Source of the DNA: Cytophagales bacterium
Lineage (GTDB): Bacteria; Bacteroidota; Bacteroidia; Cytophagales; Cyclobacteriaceae
Reading direction: 5' to 3'
Assembly: GCA_022360875.1 (NCBI GenBank)
Contig: JAKSBZ010000024.1
Coordinates: forward strand, 1 to 45,161
Length of the DNA: 45,161 nucleotides
Shown here: one piece after another, positions 1-8,707 of the stretch
How the letters are laid out: each line of letters begins with the position of its first letter
How positions within the stretch are numbered: the stretch's first letter is position 1
Notes under the pieces: generated by a model
What the model was told of the DNA's origin: nothing
Databases searched by the model: none
The model's input: only the letters and a program-made list of their open reading frames with translations
Program-made: the position numbers and the translations under genes

Positions 1-2297
1 GCCATAAGATTCACTCCCGTCAGCTCCGACAGCCGTTTCACCTGTGCATGCGTAAGAGGCGACCGCCCTACAGGATTGTCCGGATAAGCGCTTTCAAAAT
101 AGGGGTAATAAGGCGCATTGATGTCAAGCCATTCGAAAATCTTTTCTTTTTCGCCTTTGCTCAACTGCACGTTGTAATGCGAAGGCTCCAGATAGTCTGT
201 CAAAGGACTTTTATTGGCTCCCCAAGTATAAGAAGGCTGCAGCTGGGAAGGGCCGGCTCCAATCACTCTGACCATGCCTTTCAAGCGGAGATCAATATAG
301 GCCGCATTGAAAAACATATTCTTGTCAGGCGCCAAATTCAAAACCTTGCCCGCCTTTTTGTCGAAATCGTGGCAGCTCACGCAGTTTTTGGTGAGAACAG
401 GCTGAATATCCTTTAAAAAGCCTGCCGGCTCGGGCTTTGTTTGCATACCCAGGAGCTTAAGACGCTGCGGTTTTTTCCTCAGTGCCTTTGAACGGGAAGC
501 GCCGCTGAGCAATGGCGCCTGCAGCCGGTTTTCATGGCAGCCGATGCAGCCTTTCGTTTCTCCCGCCTGAAGAGAAATACCGCTCCGCATCGTTTGCACC
601 ATTTTCTTGTCTTTGTCCAAAAGCTGAAAATACACGTATTTATCCGCCGGAACTTCAAAATACGTTGAACCGTCCTCTTCCACTTCAGCTACTCCCAACA
701 CTCTTTTGCTCTCGAAGTTATGCCAGTTCATTGCCGGCCTGTGCACGCCCTGGCCGTTCCAGGCCGGCCCAGTCCACGCTTTCTTCTCCACGGACTCCAC
801 CACACGCAAGTACTTCACGTCTCCCTTTTTCACATTGCTCATGTGCGTGCCTTCATACACATTCTGCACATAAAATTTACCGGGAGAATTGTCATACTTT
901 CGGCTTTCAGGTATAATGCGCTCTCTTTTTTTCTCTTTGACAACCACCGGATCAAAGCACCCCAGCGCATCCTCCCTGTGCAAAAGCAATTCGTTGCCAA
1001 ACGCATCAATGAGATAAATTCCCGTCTGCTCTGTTTTATTATTCAGCGTACGCGCGCACAAGAAGTAATTTTCATCCAAAGGAAACGGATCTTCGTACCT
1101 CGGCCGAACCTTTCTAAACTTATCCCACTTTCCGGATCCTTCCGTACTGACTAGGCTGCGGGCATACTCCGGCCAAGTGCGAACAACCGGCTCTTTTCCG
1201 TCCAGCCCTTTCGACCGGTCAATCAACGCAAGCGCTCCCCACGGCCGGTCATGGCATGAGCCCATCACAGCAATCACCTGGTTAGTGTTCGGCACTATCC
1301 GCGCATCGATCACACCTCCCGGCGAACTCGTGTTGTTTCCCCAGTAAAGCTGGTGATTTGTCCCGTCGGGATTGACGGTCCATAGCCCCTGGGCATCGCC
1401 GAAATTCCTGTCCACGTATTCCCATCTGTCATAAAGAATGCGCCCATCGGGCAAAACGGTTGAATGCCCCTCGAACAGCGTGCTTTTTCCCAGCTGCGTG
1501 ATATTCGCGCCGTCGGCCTCCATGCGGTGCAGGTTGGCCATAATATGAATATTGCACATACAGTACTTCGGCTCCCGGGTAGAAGAAAAAACGATTTGTC
1601 CGCTTGGCAGGTAACACGGATCGATATCCGAAACGCCTTTAGCCCGTGTAAGCGTCTTTACCGCATGGCTCGAAAGGTCCATCTCGTAGATGTGATAATC
1701 TTCCTTAATGTTTCTGCGCATCGAATACAAAAACTTCTTTCCGCTGTAGTGAACATCCAGGTCCCGGTAAACCGATTCCTTAGCCTCCGCCAAGGTTACC
1801 AAAGAAAAATCCTTCAAATTCAACCGCTTTATTGCGCTTCCTCCCCGGTAATTGTTGGTATTGGTTTCATTGGTATGAAACAATGTTTCGGAATTGTGAT
1901 GATCCGGCAGATACTGATGCCGAATAACAAACAAAATCGACCGTCCCTTTAAAACAGGGTGCTTCAATAGAATTTTTCTGGAAAGCAAATCTATGTCCTG
2001 AGTCAATTCCTTAAGCAACTGCTCATCTTTCAGGTCTGTCTCCGGAATCCTTTTCTCCAGTTTTCTGATTTTTCGAAACAAACCCGCGGCATGATCCATA
2101 CGCTCCGGATATTTCTTTTCCATAAACTTCAAACTGTTTTCCAGCGCATCCAAACGGTGCTGCAAAGATTTCCAATCAGTCTTCTGATTCGACGAAATCA
2201 ATTGATAATTACCTTCAGCTTGCAAAGAAACATAGTCCCTGGAACTGAATGAAAACAGGAAAAGGCTTACTAAACAATACGCAAATATTTTTTTCAT
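1..2297 (-). CDS. HzsA-related di-haem beta-propeller protein (C-terminus cut by window edge)
   Basis: The reading frame is open from an ATG at 2297 to the window edge (765 codons, no stop). A short hydrophobic N-terminus (residues 1-18) looks like a signal peptide, so the protein is probably periplasmic. Residues ~120-480 contain PD40/TolB-like propeller stretches (SDIDPCYLPSGQIVFSST, ILYDRWEYVDR). Next comes a segment typical of the hydrazine-synthase-alpha middle domain (EEDGSTYFEVPADKYVYFQL, then MRSGISLQAGETKG), running into a haem motif CIGCH at 584-588. A second haem motif, CVSCH, sits at 639-643. Relatives are known from anammox HzsA and from many non-anammox Planctomycetes and Bacteroidota, where the function is not established. 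No HzsB/HzsC-like gene is visible, so hydrazine synthesis is not implied. A possible minus-strand promoter element TATATTTG lies at 2402-2409. The family call is good; the reaction is unknown. Confidence 0.82.
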   Translation of the reverse strand, partial: MKKIFAYCLVSLFLFSFSSRDYVSLQAEGNYQLISSNQKTDWKSLQHRLDALENSLKFMEKKYPERMDHAAGLFRKIRKLEKRIPETDLKDEQLLKELTQDIDLLSRKILLKHPVLKGRSILFVIRHQYLPDHHNSETLFHTNETNTNNYRGGSAIKRLNLKDFSLVTLAEAKESVYRDLDVHYSGKKFLYSMRRNIKEDYHIYEMDLSSHAVKTLTRAKGVSDIDPCYLPSGQIVFSSTREPKYCMCNIHIMANLHRMEADGANITQLGKSTLFEGHSTVLPDGRILYDRWEYVDRNFGDAQGLWTVNPDGTNHQLYWGNNTSSPGGVIDARIVPNTNQVIAVMGSCHDRPWGALALIDRSKGLDGKEPVVRTWPEYARSLVSTEGSGKWDKFRKVRPRYEDPFPLDENYFLCARTLNNKTEQTGIYLIDAFGNELLLHREDALGCFDPVVVKEKKRERIIPESRKYDNSPGKFYVQNVYEGTHMSNVKKGDVKYLRVVESVEKKAWTGPAWNGQGVHRPAMNWHNFESKRVLGVAEVEEDGSTYFEVPADKYVYFQLLDKDKKMVQTMRSGISLQAGETKGCIGCHENRLQAPLLSGASRSKALRKKPQRLKLLGMQTKPEPAGFLKDIQPVLTKNCVSCHDFDKKAGKVLNLAPDKNMFFNAAYIDLRLKGMVRVIGAGPSQLQPSYTWGANKSPLTDYLEPSHYNVQLSKGEKEKIFEWLDINAPYYPYFESAYPDNPVGRSPLTHAQVKRLSELTGVNLM

Positions 2298-2504
2298 AAC
2301 TAGGCGATCGTCCCCTCACATTCTTCTGCATACTGACAGAAAAAACCGCAAAAAGAGAAGTGAAAAATGAAACCAAGAAGTATATCACAAAATAAAAAAA
2401 TCAAATATAAAACACGGTTTCAAAGAAAAAAATAAGTCCAGCTGCTACTGAATGTTAAGTTTTTGCAAAAAAATGCGCTTAATAAAAATGTATGAAAACA
2501 CGTT

Positions 2505-3212
2505 TTATTTAGCCATTGCCAAAAGCTTTTTTTCCTTAGGCATTTTCTCAATAGCATATCGCAGCGCAGTTCGCGGCATAATCGCTTTATTATTCATCAC
2601 GAACTCGAACACCTCTTCCTGGTGTTGCTGACTGGCTACTTTAAGCAGCCAACCGTAGCCTTTTTGCACCAAATCATCTTTGTCTAGCAGGAGTTTTGAC
2701 GCCGTTTTCAATACCGCGCTAAAAAAAAGACCTCTTCTTGCCGGAACAATCAGCGTAACGGACGCAGCTCTTTTCATCCATCGGTTGTCCGACGACGCAA
2801 GCTTTTCCAGCTCGTCAAGAAGCTCAGGAAACATCTCGACCAGCGTGCCGACAGAATGATTGCAAAAAGTGTCACAAGACGCCCAGTTGTTCACATAACT
2901 GCCAATCCACTTCTGAAAAATCGCAAAATCGCCTGGATGATAATCCTTTCTGCGCGAATACACCCAATTGCAGGCAACAATAGATTCTTCCAAGTTTCCC
3001 GACCGCCACAAGCACTCCGCAAGCTCAAAAACTTCCTGTTTTCCAAGCACCGACAATTCCCTCAAACAACCCTTGGCAATTTTTTCAACCACGGGCATCT
3101 TTACGCCGTAAGCATTGATTTTATCTTTAAAAAAGCGCTTACCGCTTGCCTGAGTTTTTTCGTCAATACTCTCCTTCAGCTGCGTCCTTACTTTTTGGAT
3201 AATGTCATGCAT
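2505..3212 (-). CDS. DNA alkylation repair protein, AlkD-type HEAT-like glycosylase
   Basis: The 235-residue all-helical protein has the length and motifs of the AlkC/AlkD family, which excises bulky or positively charged alkylated bases from DNA. Visible landmarks are NNWASCDTFC (W110, D114), RWMKRAASV (R148), KGYGWLLKVAS (W188) and MPRTALRYAIEKMP near the C-terminus. These positions match, within one residue, the AlkD residues W109, D113, R148 and W187 that contact DNA or support catalysis, so the enzyme looks intact. It is a cytoplasmic DNA-repair enzyme. It is separated from the HzsA-like gene by about 200 bases and from the next lipoprotein gene by about 90, so it is probably its own unit. 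I assign no gene symbol because Bacteroidota members are often only called DNA alkylation repair protein. Confidence 0.9.
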   Translation of the reverse strand: MHDIIQKVRTQLKESIDEKTQASGKRFFKDKINAYGVKMPVVEKIAKGCLRELSVLGKQEVFELAECLWRSGNLEESIVACNWVYSRRKDYHPGDFAIFQKWIGSYVNNWASCDTFCNHSVGTLVEMFPELLDELEKLASSDNRWMKRAASVTLIVPARRGLFFSAVLKTASKLLLDKDDLVQKGYGWLLKVASQQHQEEVFEFVMNNKAIMPRTALRYAIEKMPKEKKLLAMAK

Positions 3213-3304
3213 TTCAAGATTGTCTTATAGTGAAAAATCGAGTGTCATGCGCATAACAAGCAACACTGGCCTGAGAATTTCCACACCAAGCTTGTCTGGC
3301 AATC

Positions 3305-4078
3305 CTACTTCCTTCGTTTTTTTCTCAGAAATTTTCTTCGCCGAACCACTTTGAAGTTTTCAGGATAATGCTCAGAGGCTGCAAAAAAAACCTTTTTGGT
3401 TGTGTTGATGCGCATATCCGACACCGTCTCATACAGCGTTTTGTGGTGCCACCTGCTCCTCATTTTGTACGGCAGCCGGTCAGACTTTCGAATCCATATG
3501 TCAAATTGAGATACTTCGTTTAGCGGAATAAACTCGTTTTTTAAAACCATCGGCTTCAAACGAAAATATACATGTTTATTGAATATTTTTAACTGAAAAT
3601 AAACAGAATCTACTAAATCTTTATAAAAAACAGCGATATCATCTTCAGTACTCAGCATGTAGTTAATAATATCCTTGACGCGCAAAATCATCGGATAATG
3701 CAGCCGGTGAAAAGGATAGGGATGCCCTTTTAGTGAGTCTACTTTCACGCATTGATCCATCCAATACACCCAGCCTTTTGCCTTGCCGTCGTAAAACCTG
3801 CGCAACTTCAGCGTGTCGTCTGCCGCATAAATTGCCGTGCTTGCGCCCAGCACAGTATCCGACGGTTCTGCATACAGTTTGATAAACCGACGTTTGAGCG
3901 CAGAAAACTTTGATGTATCTCCGGAAAAACTCGCTTTCTTTGTGTAAATATAACTGGCCGACTGTATCGTACTCAGCTTAGTCGACACCTCGCGCAAAAA
4001 AGACACTTCCTCACTCTCTTTGCATGAAAAAAGAAAAAAAAGAGCGGACAGGACAAATAAATAAAAATACTTGAACAT
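3305..4078 (-). CDS. Hypothetical lipoprotein, possible LolA-like fold
   Basis: The 257-residue protein starts with a hydrophobic leader ending in the lipobox LFSC (Cys at about 19), so it is a predicted lipoprotein. The body alternates beta-strand-like segments (QSASYIYTKKASFSG, LRRFYDGKAKGWVYW, FDIWIRKSDRLPYKMRSRW), resembling the LolA/LolB-like domains found in Bacteroidota lipoproteins and at the start of some thioredoxin-like proteins. That resemblance is weak. The last ~12 residues are very basic (VVRRRKFLRKKRRK), which is unusual for an exported protein. It lies directly downstream of the LytS/LytTR pair, 197 bases away and on the same strand, so it could be a target gene of that system, but no site was identified. 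The function is unknown. Confidence 0.75.
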   Translation of the reverse strand: MFKYFYLFVLSALFFLFSCKESEEVSFLREVSTKLSTIQSASYIYTKKASFSGDTSKFSALKRRFIKLYAEPSDTVLGASTAIYAADDTLKLRRFYDGKAKGWVYWMDQCVKVDSLKGHPYPFHRLHYPMILRVKDIINYMLSTEDDIAVFYKDLVDSVYFQLKIFNKHVYFRLKPMVLKNEFIPLNEVSQFDIWIRKSDRLPYKMRSRWHHKTLYETVSDMRINTTKKVFFAASEHYPENFKVVRRRKFLRKKRRK

Positions 4079-4275
4079 GAGTCGATATTTAAGCCGCTGA
4101 CTGTGCTTAATGTAAAAACAACTCTTTTTTAGTCCAAAAAAAATTACACAAAAACCAACACAAGAATAATATTAATCAAATATCCACCAATTAAATAAGC
4201 AAAGTGCAATTATTAATGTCTGTAAAAATCCTTTTTCAATACAGTTGTTCGCTCCCGAATTTCAGTATTCAACTA

Positions 4276-5040
4276 TCAGAACAACCCAAACTCATTAATA
4301 ACGCTCAAAAAATGTTCGCGCTGGCTTTTGCTGATTGCCAGTGTCTTATTGCCGATAAAAACTTCATTGCCTTTCACCTTGTCAACCTGTTCGATATTGA
4401 TTATGCTTGAACGGTGAATTCTCACAAAACGGTCTGAGGGCAGTATTTCCTGCAAACGGCTCATGGACTGAAGCGTGATAATCTGTTGCTCTGTAGTCAC
4501 AATTTTCACGTATTCACGCAGACTCTCGATGTACAAAATGTCTTTCAGACGGACTTTCAGGATGTTTTTGTCAGACTTTACGAAAAAGTAATCTGTTCCA
4601 GCTTGTTCATCCTCAGACCTTTTTGCCGAATCCGCTGCAGTTTTCTTCGGCTTTTGAGGAATGCTGGGCGCGAGCAATTCCATCGCTTTGCATACTGCCT
4701 TGAAAAAACGGTCAAACTCTACAGGTTTCAGCAGGTAATCCGCCACATCCAGCTCATAGCTTTCCACCGCATAGTTGGAATAGGCAGTAATAAGAATCGT
4801 CACCGGAGGATTCTTGAGCATGCGCAAAAAATCTATCCCCGACAGGCTGGGCATTTCAATGTCCAAAAAAAGCAAGTCCACCTGCAGCCGGTTCATCAGC
4901 TGCTTTGCCTCAATCACATCTCCGCATTCACCGACGATCTCAAGATCAGGTATTTTATTGATGTACGCGACAATCAGCTCGCGCGACAGAGGCTCATCGT
5001 CCACCAAAAGGCACTTTATCTTTCCGGACCGTTGCTTCAT
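4276..5040 (-). CDS. LytTR-family response regulator
   Basis: The 254-residue protein has an N-terminal receiver domain (about 8-125) and a C-terminal LytTR DNA-binding domain (about 150-250). The receiver shows the acidic pair D14-D15, the phospho-acceptor D60 in LLFLDIEMP, T85 in ILITAY and K105 in DYLLKPVEF. The LytTR part has the typical features: SDKNILKVRLKDILYIES, EYVKIVTT, then FVRIHRSSIIN. Its ATG overlaps the end of the histidine kinase gene by 4 bases, so the two are translationally coupled and form a two-component system. In Bacteroidota such pairs usually control neighbouring or envelope genes; the target here is not visible. A linker of about 25 residues rich in Lys, Ser and Glu joins the domains. 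Confidence 0.95.
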   Translation of the reverse strand: MKQRSGKIKCLLVDDEPLSRELIVAYINKIPDLEIVGECGDVIEAKQLMNRLQVDLLFLDIEMPSLSGIDFLRMLKNPPVTILITAYSNYAVESYELDVADYLLKPVEFDRFFKAVCKAMELLAPSIPQKPKKTAADSAKRSEDEQAGTDYFFVKSDKNILKVRLKDILYIESLREYVKIVTTEQQIITLQSMSRLQEILPSDRFVRIHRSSIINIEQVDKVKGNEVFIGNKTLAISKSQREHFLSVINEFGLF

Positions 5041-6059
5041 TTCAACTTGATTTTTATAGTAACATGAAAGAATTTGCTTTCGTTCTCAATCACAAATTCA
5101 TATCTTCCTGGATAATTCAGTTCCAGCTGTCTTTTGGCGTTCTGGATGCCCTCACCTGTCGACTTGATCAGTTCCGCCTTGCTTTTTTTAACCGAATTCT
5201 GAACAGTGAAAATCAGTTCTTCGTCTTCCATAACCCCCGAAACCTTTATCCATCCTTCCGGATCGTTTTCAATGCCCGAATGCTTAAAAGCATTTTCCAC
5301 GAAATTGACCAGAATAAGCGGCGCGATCTGATAAGCCAGCTCCGATTCTTCGAAATAAACGTCCACGTTCCAGGGAATCCGGGATTTAAGCTGCTGGAGC
5401 TCAATATATTTTTTCAAAAAATCGAATTCCTTTCCCAAAGGCACACGCGGCGTATCGCAGTCCGAAAGCGTATAACGCATCAGCGAAGAGAGCTTGGCGA
5501 TCATCGGCGCAGCCAGATCATCTTTCTGAAAAGCCAGCGAATAGATATTGTTAAGGGTGTTGAACAAAAAATGCGGATTTATTTTAGCGCGGAGAAAATT
5601 CAGCTCGTTCTTCAGCCGCTCACGCTCCAGCTGGTTCATCAGCTGCACCGCATCAAAGGAAAGTTTGGAATGAGCCAGCATGGATGAATAGATAAACAGA
5701 AAGAACCAAAAAACAATCACTATAACAATATCTAATACCGGCGTTCCCTCTCGTGGAATAATGCTAAAAGCATCTGCCAGCATCAGCTTAAAATACAAAA
5801 GTAATAAGACTAAAAAACCAATAGCCACAAGCCATTTTTTATTTTTTTTCACTGCATATATGTAATTATAATACGAAGCGTAAAAGCTAAAAAAAACAAC
5901 TCCAAACTCGTATCCGGTACGGATCACTCCTCCCCTTAAATCGCCGCTTACCAAGTTATTGTCCAGGATGCTCATGCCGATCAGCAGCCAAAACACCAAA
6001 TGCGGAATAAAACTTCCCCGGCGACCAAAACTTGCCCACGTATTTAATTCTTTACTCAT
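5037..6059 (-). CDS. LytS-type sensor histidine kinase (His_kinase family)
   Basis: The 340-residue inner-membrane kinase has about four transmembrane helices (roughly 17-37, 46-68, 78-96, 108-128), a short coiled stretch (QLMNQLERERLKNELNFL) and then the His_kinase domain. The phospho-accepting histidine is H163 in the conserved INPHFLFNTLNNIYSLA. ATP-binding motifs are NFVENAFKHSG (N box) and STGEGIQNAKRQL (G box). It has no large periplasmic sensor domain, so the signal is probably sensed in or near the membrane. It is the first gene of the operon with the LytTR regulator. The region upstream contains an insertion-sequence remnant, so the original promoter context may have been altered. 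Confidence 0.95.
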   Translation of the reverse strand: MSKELNTWASFGRRGSFIPHLVFWLLIGMSILDNNLVSGDLRGGVIRTGYEFGVVFFSFYASYYNYIYAVKKNKKWLVAIGFLVLLLLYFKLMLADAFSIIPREGTPVLDIVIVIVFWFFLFIYSSMLAHSKLSFDAVQLMNQLERERLKNELNFLRAKINPHFLFNTLNNIYSLAFQKDDLAAPMIAKLSSLMRYTLSDCDTPRVPLGKEFDFLKKYIELQQLKSRIPWNVDVYFEESELAYQIAPLILVNFVENAFKHSGIENDPEGWIKVSGVMEDEELIFTVQNSVKKSKAELIKSTGEGIQNAKRQLELNYPGRYEFVIENESKFFHVTIKIKLK

Positions 6060-6354
6060 CAGTTAACTATCTTAAATACTTCAATAACACAAGTTTACAC
6101 TTTTTTGAAATATAAAAATCTCACAAAAACAATATGCGTCTCAATGCAACATATACTGAGCGGCGTTCATTGCCGTATTCTTCTAGTCGCATTTTTTTAT
6201 TGTTTTCACAAAACGAATTTTCAATACTAAAACCAAAAAAATCTACAAGCAAGAAAACGTATTCCGGATTTATGCTTGTTAACAGAATCGCAAATCCGTA
6301 AAACCTAAAACGTCTCTCTGCTTTTTCACTTATATCTTATCCCGAAAATTTCCG

Positions 6355-7003
6355 TTCAGACGACAAGCAAGCATCCGCATATGCACATATGGTTTTCGCT
6401 GACATAGAAAAAAGTGCTTGCCATTTTTTTCCAAACGCTTCTGTTCTTCAAGCACTTCAAACATGCATGCACACCGGAATCATACTACCATTCACATCTT
6501 TTTCTCAATCTAAATCATCAGCCAAGGCTTTTAGAAAATTGCGAAACGTCTCGCAGCTTACAGACTTTCCGCTAAATGATTCCCATTCTTTTTTCATCAT
6601 GTCAATGCGCAGAAGATTTTTTTTTATGATTTTTTTAACGCCTTCCGAATCTTCAGAAACTGTCAAAACAGGCTTCTTTCCTCGGCCGGGACGGGTTTCC
6701 AAGCCAGATATTCCTTCAGAATTAAACCGCCTAACCCAAGCATTAACGCTGACATCGCTCATGTTCACGAATTCGCCAACCTCCTTGGAGGTTTTACCTT
6801 CGGCTTTCAGCAGTATGGTTTTGCACCGCATTCGGTAGCAATGTCTCTTATCCTTTCTAAAACCTTTTTCCAGTTCGTCTCTAACCTCCGACGTGATAAC
6901 TGGTGTGTTTACTCTCCCCAATGGTCTTTACAATTATTGTTGTGCAAATTTGTCAATGTATCAAATAATGCAATTTGATTTTTGTACAGTGCCCGTTTCT
7001 TAA
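6355..7003 (-). mobile_element. Decayed IS630-family insertion sequence
   Basis: A transposase N-terminal ORF (6505-6921) is followed on the same strand by frameshifted remains of the DDE half. One frame reads MFEVLEEQKRLEKNGKHFF (6464-6408), the next frame continues YVSENHMCICGCLLVV (to about 6357). This resembles the start of an IS630 DDE domain, where a pattern like LEKxGxIDLYxxDESH is usual. Upstream of the ORF, 6960-6979 holds a perfect 7-6-7 inverted repeat (ATCAAAT...ATTTGAT), and CGGGCACTGTAC (minus strand) around 6992-7003 could be the outer end. No matching opposite end was found before the kinase gene at 6059. The boundaries are approximate. Confidence 0.6.
6505..6921 (-). pseudogene. 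IS630-type transposase, N-terminal helix-turn-helix part only
   Basis: This 138-codon ORF carries a helix-turn-helix (KTSKEVGEFVNMSDVSVNAW) and the GISGLETRPGRGKKPVL linker typical of IS630/Tc1-like transposases, plus a second winged region (KSVSCETFRNFLKAL). It then stops at ADDLD, before any catalytic DDE residues. In related Bacteroidota elements the catalytic half follows in the same or an overlapping frame; here only a short frameshifted scrap remains (6357-6464). It should not be active. It may still make a DNA-binding fragment, but nothing in the sequence argues for retention. Confidence 0.75.
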
Positions 7004-7314
7004 AGGAATAAACTATTAAAATAAATCCCTAATAATTTCAACCAACGGAAAGTAAACCCATGCAAGCTGCCCTTTACAGCTTCCGAACAAACAAAAACAC
7101 TTTAAAAAAACACTCACCCGGCATATTTGCTCACTCGGTGAATACCATCTCCCAACCGTTGATTTTTTTTGACTTACAATAAAAGAGTCTCAACCTTTGA
7201 GACATCATCTTGAACAACCAAAATGACAATACAGTCTCCCGAACCAATCGCGCAATCAATTTGCAACTGGCTGCGCCGGAAGACTGATCCAGTAAATTAA
7301 AACAACAATAATAA
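6922..7314. promoter_or_regulatory. Gene-free region upstream of the efflux operon
   Basis: About 390 bases without a convincing gene. It contains the probable end of the IS630 remnant (to about 7003) and, at 7187-7203, a perfect 7-3-7 inverted repeat GTCTCAA-CCT-TTGAGAC, about 110 bases before the TolC start. The repeat could be an operator or a leader hairpin for the efflux operon. No TetR/MarR regulator gene lies next to it. Confidence 0.4.
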
Positions 7315-8664
7315 ATGAAACGGATTTCAAGATTCATTTTACTCCTCGCGCTTCTGCTTCCCTTTAGCAGAGTGCTCGCCCAGCAGGCCGAGCCTTTGAG
7401 CCTGGAGGAATGCCTGAAAGTGGCGATTGAGAAAAACCATGAAGTGGCGAAAGCGCATTTGGAAATTGAAAAATCCAAACAGCAAATCAAAGAAGTGCGC
7501 AGCACCGGACTGCCGCAGCTGAAGGCAACAGGTACGGTAACTGACCATTTAAGAATACCTGTAGTGTTGATAGACGGTACTGTATTTGGCAAGGAAGGCA
7601 CAGTGGCTCTGGAGATGGGCAAGAAATACAACGGGAAAGCGGATGTGGAAGCTACGCAGCTTTTGTACAACCACGAGTTTTGGATAGGCCTGAAAGCCGC
7701 AAAAAAAGCCAAGGAGCTTTACCAGCTGGCTGAAACCAAGACTACCGAAGACGTCATTTACCAAGTGGCTTCGGCATATTACCAATGGCTGCAGCTCAAA
7801 GGGCAGGCCTCGGCACTTGAAGACAACATCGGGAAAATCAAGAAAATAATAAAAGTGCACGAATCACTAACTGCTGCAGGACTGGCGCACAAGCTGGACG
7901 AAAAACGTCTGCGCGTAAACCTTTCCAATATGAACGTCGCGCTCAGCCAGCTGCAAACCGGCAAGGCAACGCAGCTCAATCTTATCAAGCTTTACATGGG
8001 ACTGACAGTGGACAGTCCGCTGGCACTGAAAGAAAACAGCCAGTTGGCTGCCGAGCCTCTTCAGACGCTGAACCCGACACAAAGCTTTATGCAGCGCAGC
8101 GATCTTCAGATGCTCGCCAAGCAAACGGAACTGATTGGTCTGGAGAAAAAGTCCATCGTTGCACAATACTATCCGACTTTGGTGGCCGTAGGAAGCCTCA
8201 GCTCGCAGGCTATGCGCGACGAATTCGATATTTACGAAAACAAAAAATGGCATGCCAGCTCATACGTCGGCGTTCAGCTGCAGATCCCGATTTTCGACGG
8301 ACTGAAAAAGCAAGCAAAAATCAAGCAAAGCAAAATTCATCTGGAACAGCTGAAGCACGATTTTGCCTACGCTTCGGAAGCGGCGCGCATAGAAGCGCAA
8401 AACGCGCGCTACGAACTGAGCAACGCCTACAAAAACGTAAATCTTCAGAAAGAGAACCTTGAGCTGGCCGAAGATGTCTATGGCCAAACCGTTTCACAGT
8501 ACAAGGCGCAGATCGCCAACATCACCGATTTGCTGAACGCAGAAATGTCCCTGAGAGAGTCTCAGAACTCCTACTTCATGCAGGAGCTTGCTTTCCAGGA
8601 AGCGCGGCTGAAGCTTCTTAAAGCGGAAGGCAATCTGCTTTCGTTATTAAACTCAAAAAATTAA
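7315..8664 (+). CDS. TolC-family outer-membrane efflux protein
   Basis: The 449-residue protein begins with a signal peptide ending near VLAQQ (about residue 23), followed by two outer-membrane-efflux-protein repeats (about 28-225 and 245-445) of long amphipathic helices. EPLSLEECLKVAIEKNHEV is the typical opening of the family, and LAEDVYGQTVSQYKAQIANITDLLNAEMSLRESQ is the typical end. It would form the trimeric outer-membrane duct of a tripartite pump. It is the first gene of the operon, 43 bases before the adaptor gene, so it most likely works with the adaptor and RND pump that follow. The length is normal. Confidence 0.95.
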   Translation: MKRISRFILLLALLLPFSRVLAQQAEPLSLEECLKVAIEKNHEVAKAHLEIEKSKQQIKEVRSTGLPQLKATGTVTDHLRIPVVLIDGTVFGKEGTVALEMGKKYNGKADVEATQLLYNHEFWIGLKAAKKAKELYQLAETKTTEDVIYQVASAYYQWLQLKGQASALEDNIGKIKKIIKVHESLTAAGLAHKLDEKRLRVNLSNMNVALSQLQTGKATQLNLIKLYMGLTVDSPLALKENSQLAAEPLQTLNPTQSFMQRSDLQMLAKQTELIGLEKKSIVAQYYPTLVAVGSLSSQAMRDEFDIYENKKWHASSYVGVQLQIPIFDGLKKQAKIKQSKIHLEQLKHDFAYASEAARIEAQNARYELSNAYKNVNLQKENLELAEDVYGQTVSQYKAQIANITDLLNAEMSLRESQNSYFMQELAFQEARLKLLKAEGNLLSLLNSKN

Positions 8665-8707
8665 AAAAAGAAATTATCCCTCTGGATTTTTAAAAACATA
8701 ACAACCA

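Noticed and set aside
1-2297. Plus-strand ORFs at 48-416, 512-916, 720-1154 and 1464-1952
   Set aside because: They overlap the long minus-strand HzsA-like frame, which has domain motifs and no stop; their products are low-complexity shadows.
1-2297. Hydrazine synthase / anammox metabolism
   Set aside because: Only an alpha-like protein is present; no beta/gamma-like genes or hydrazine dehydrogenase are in view.
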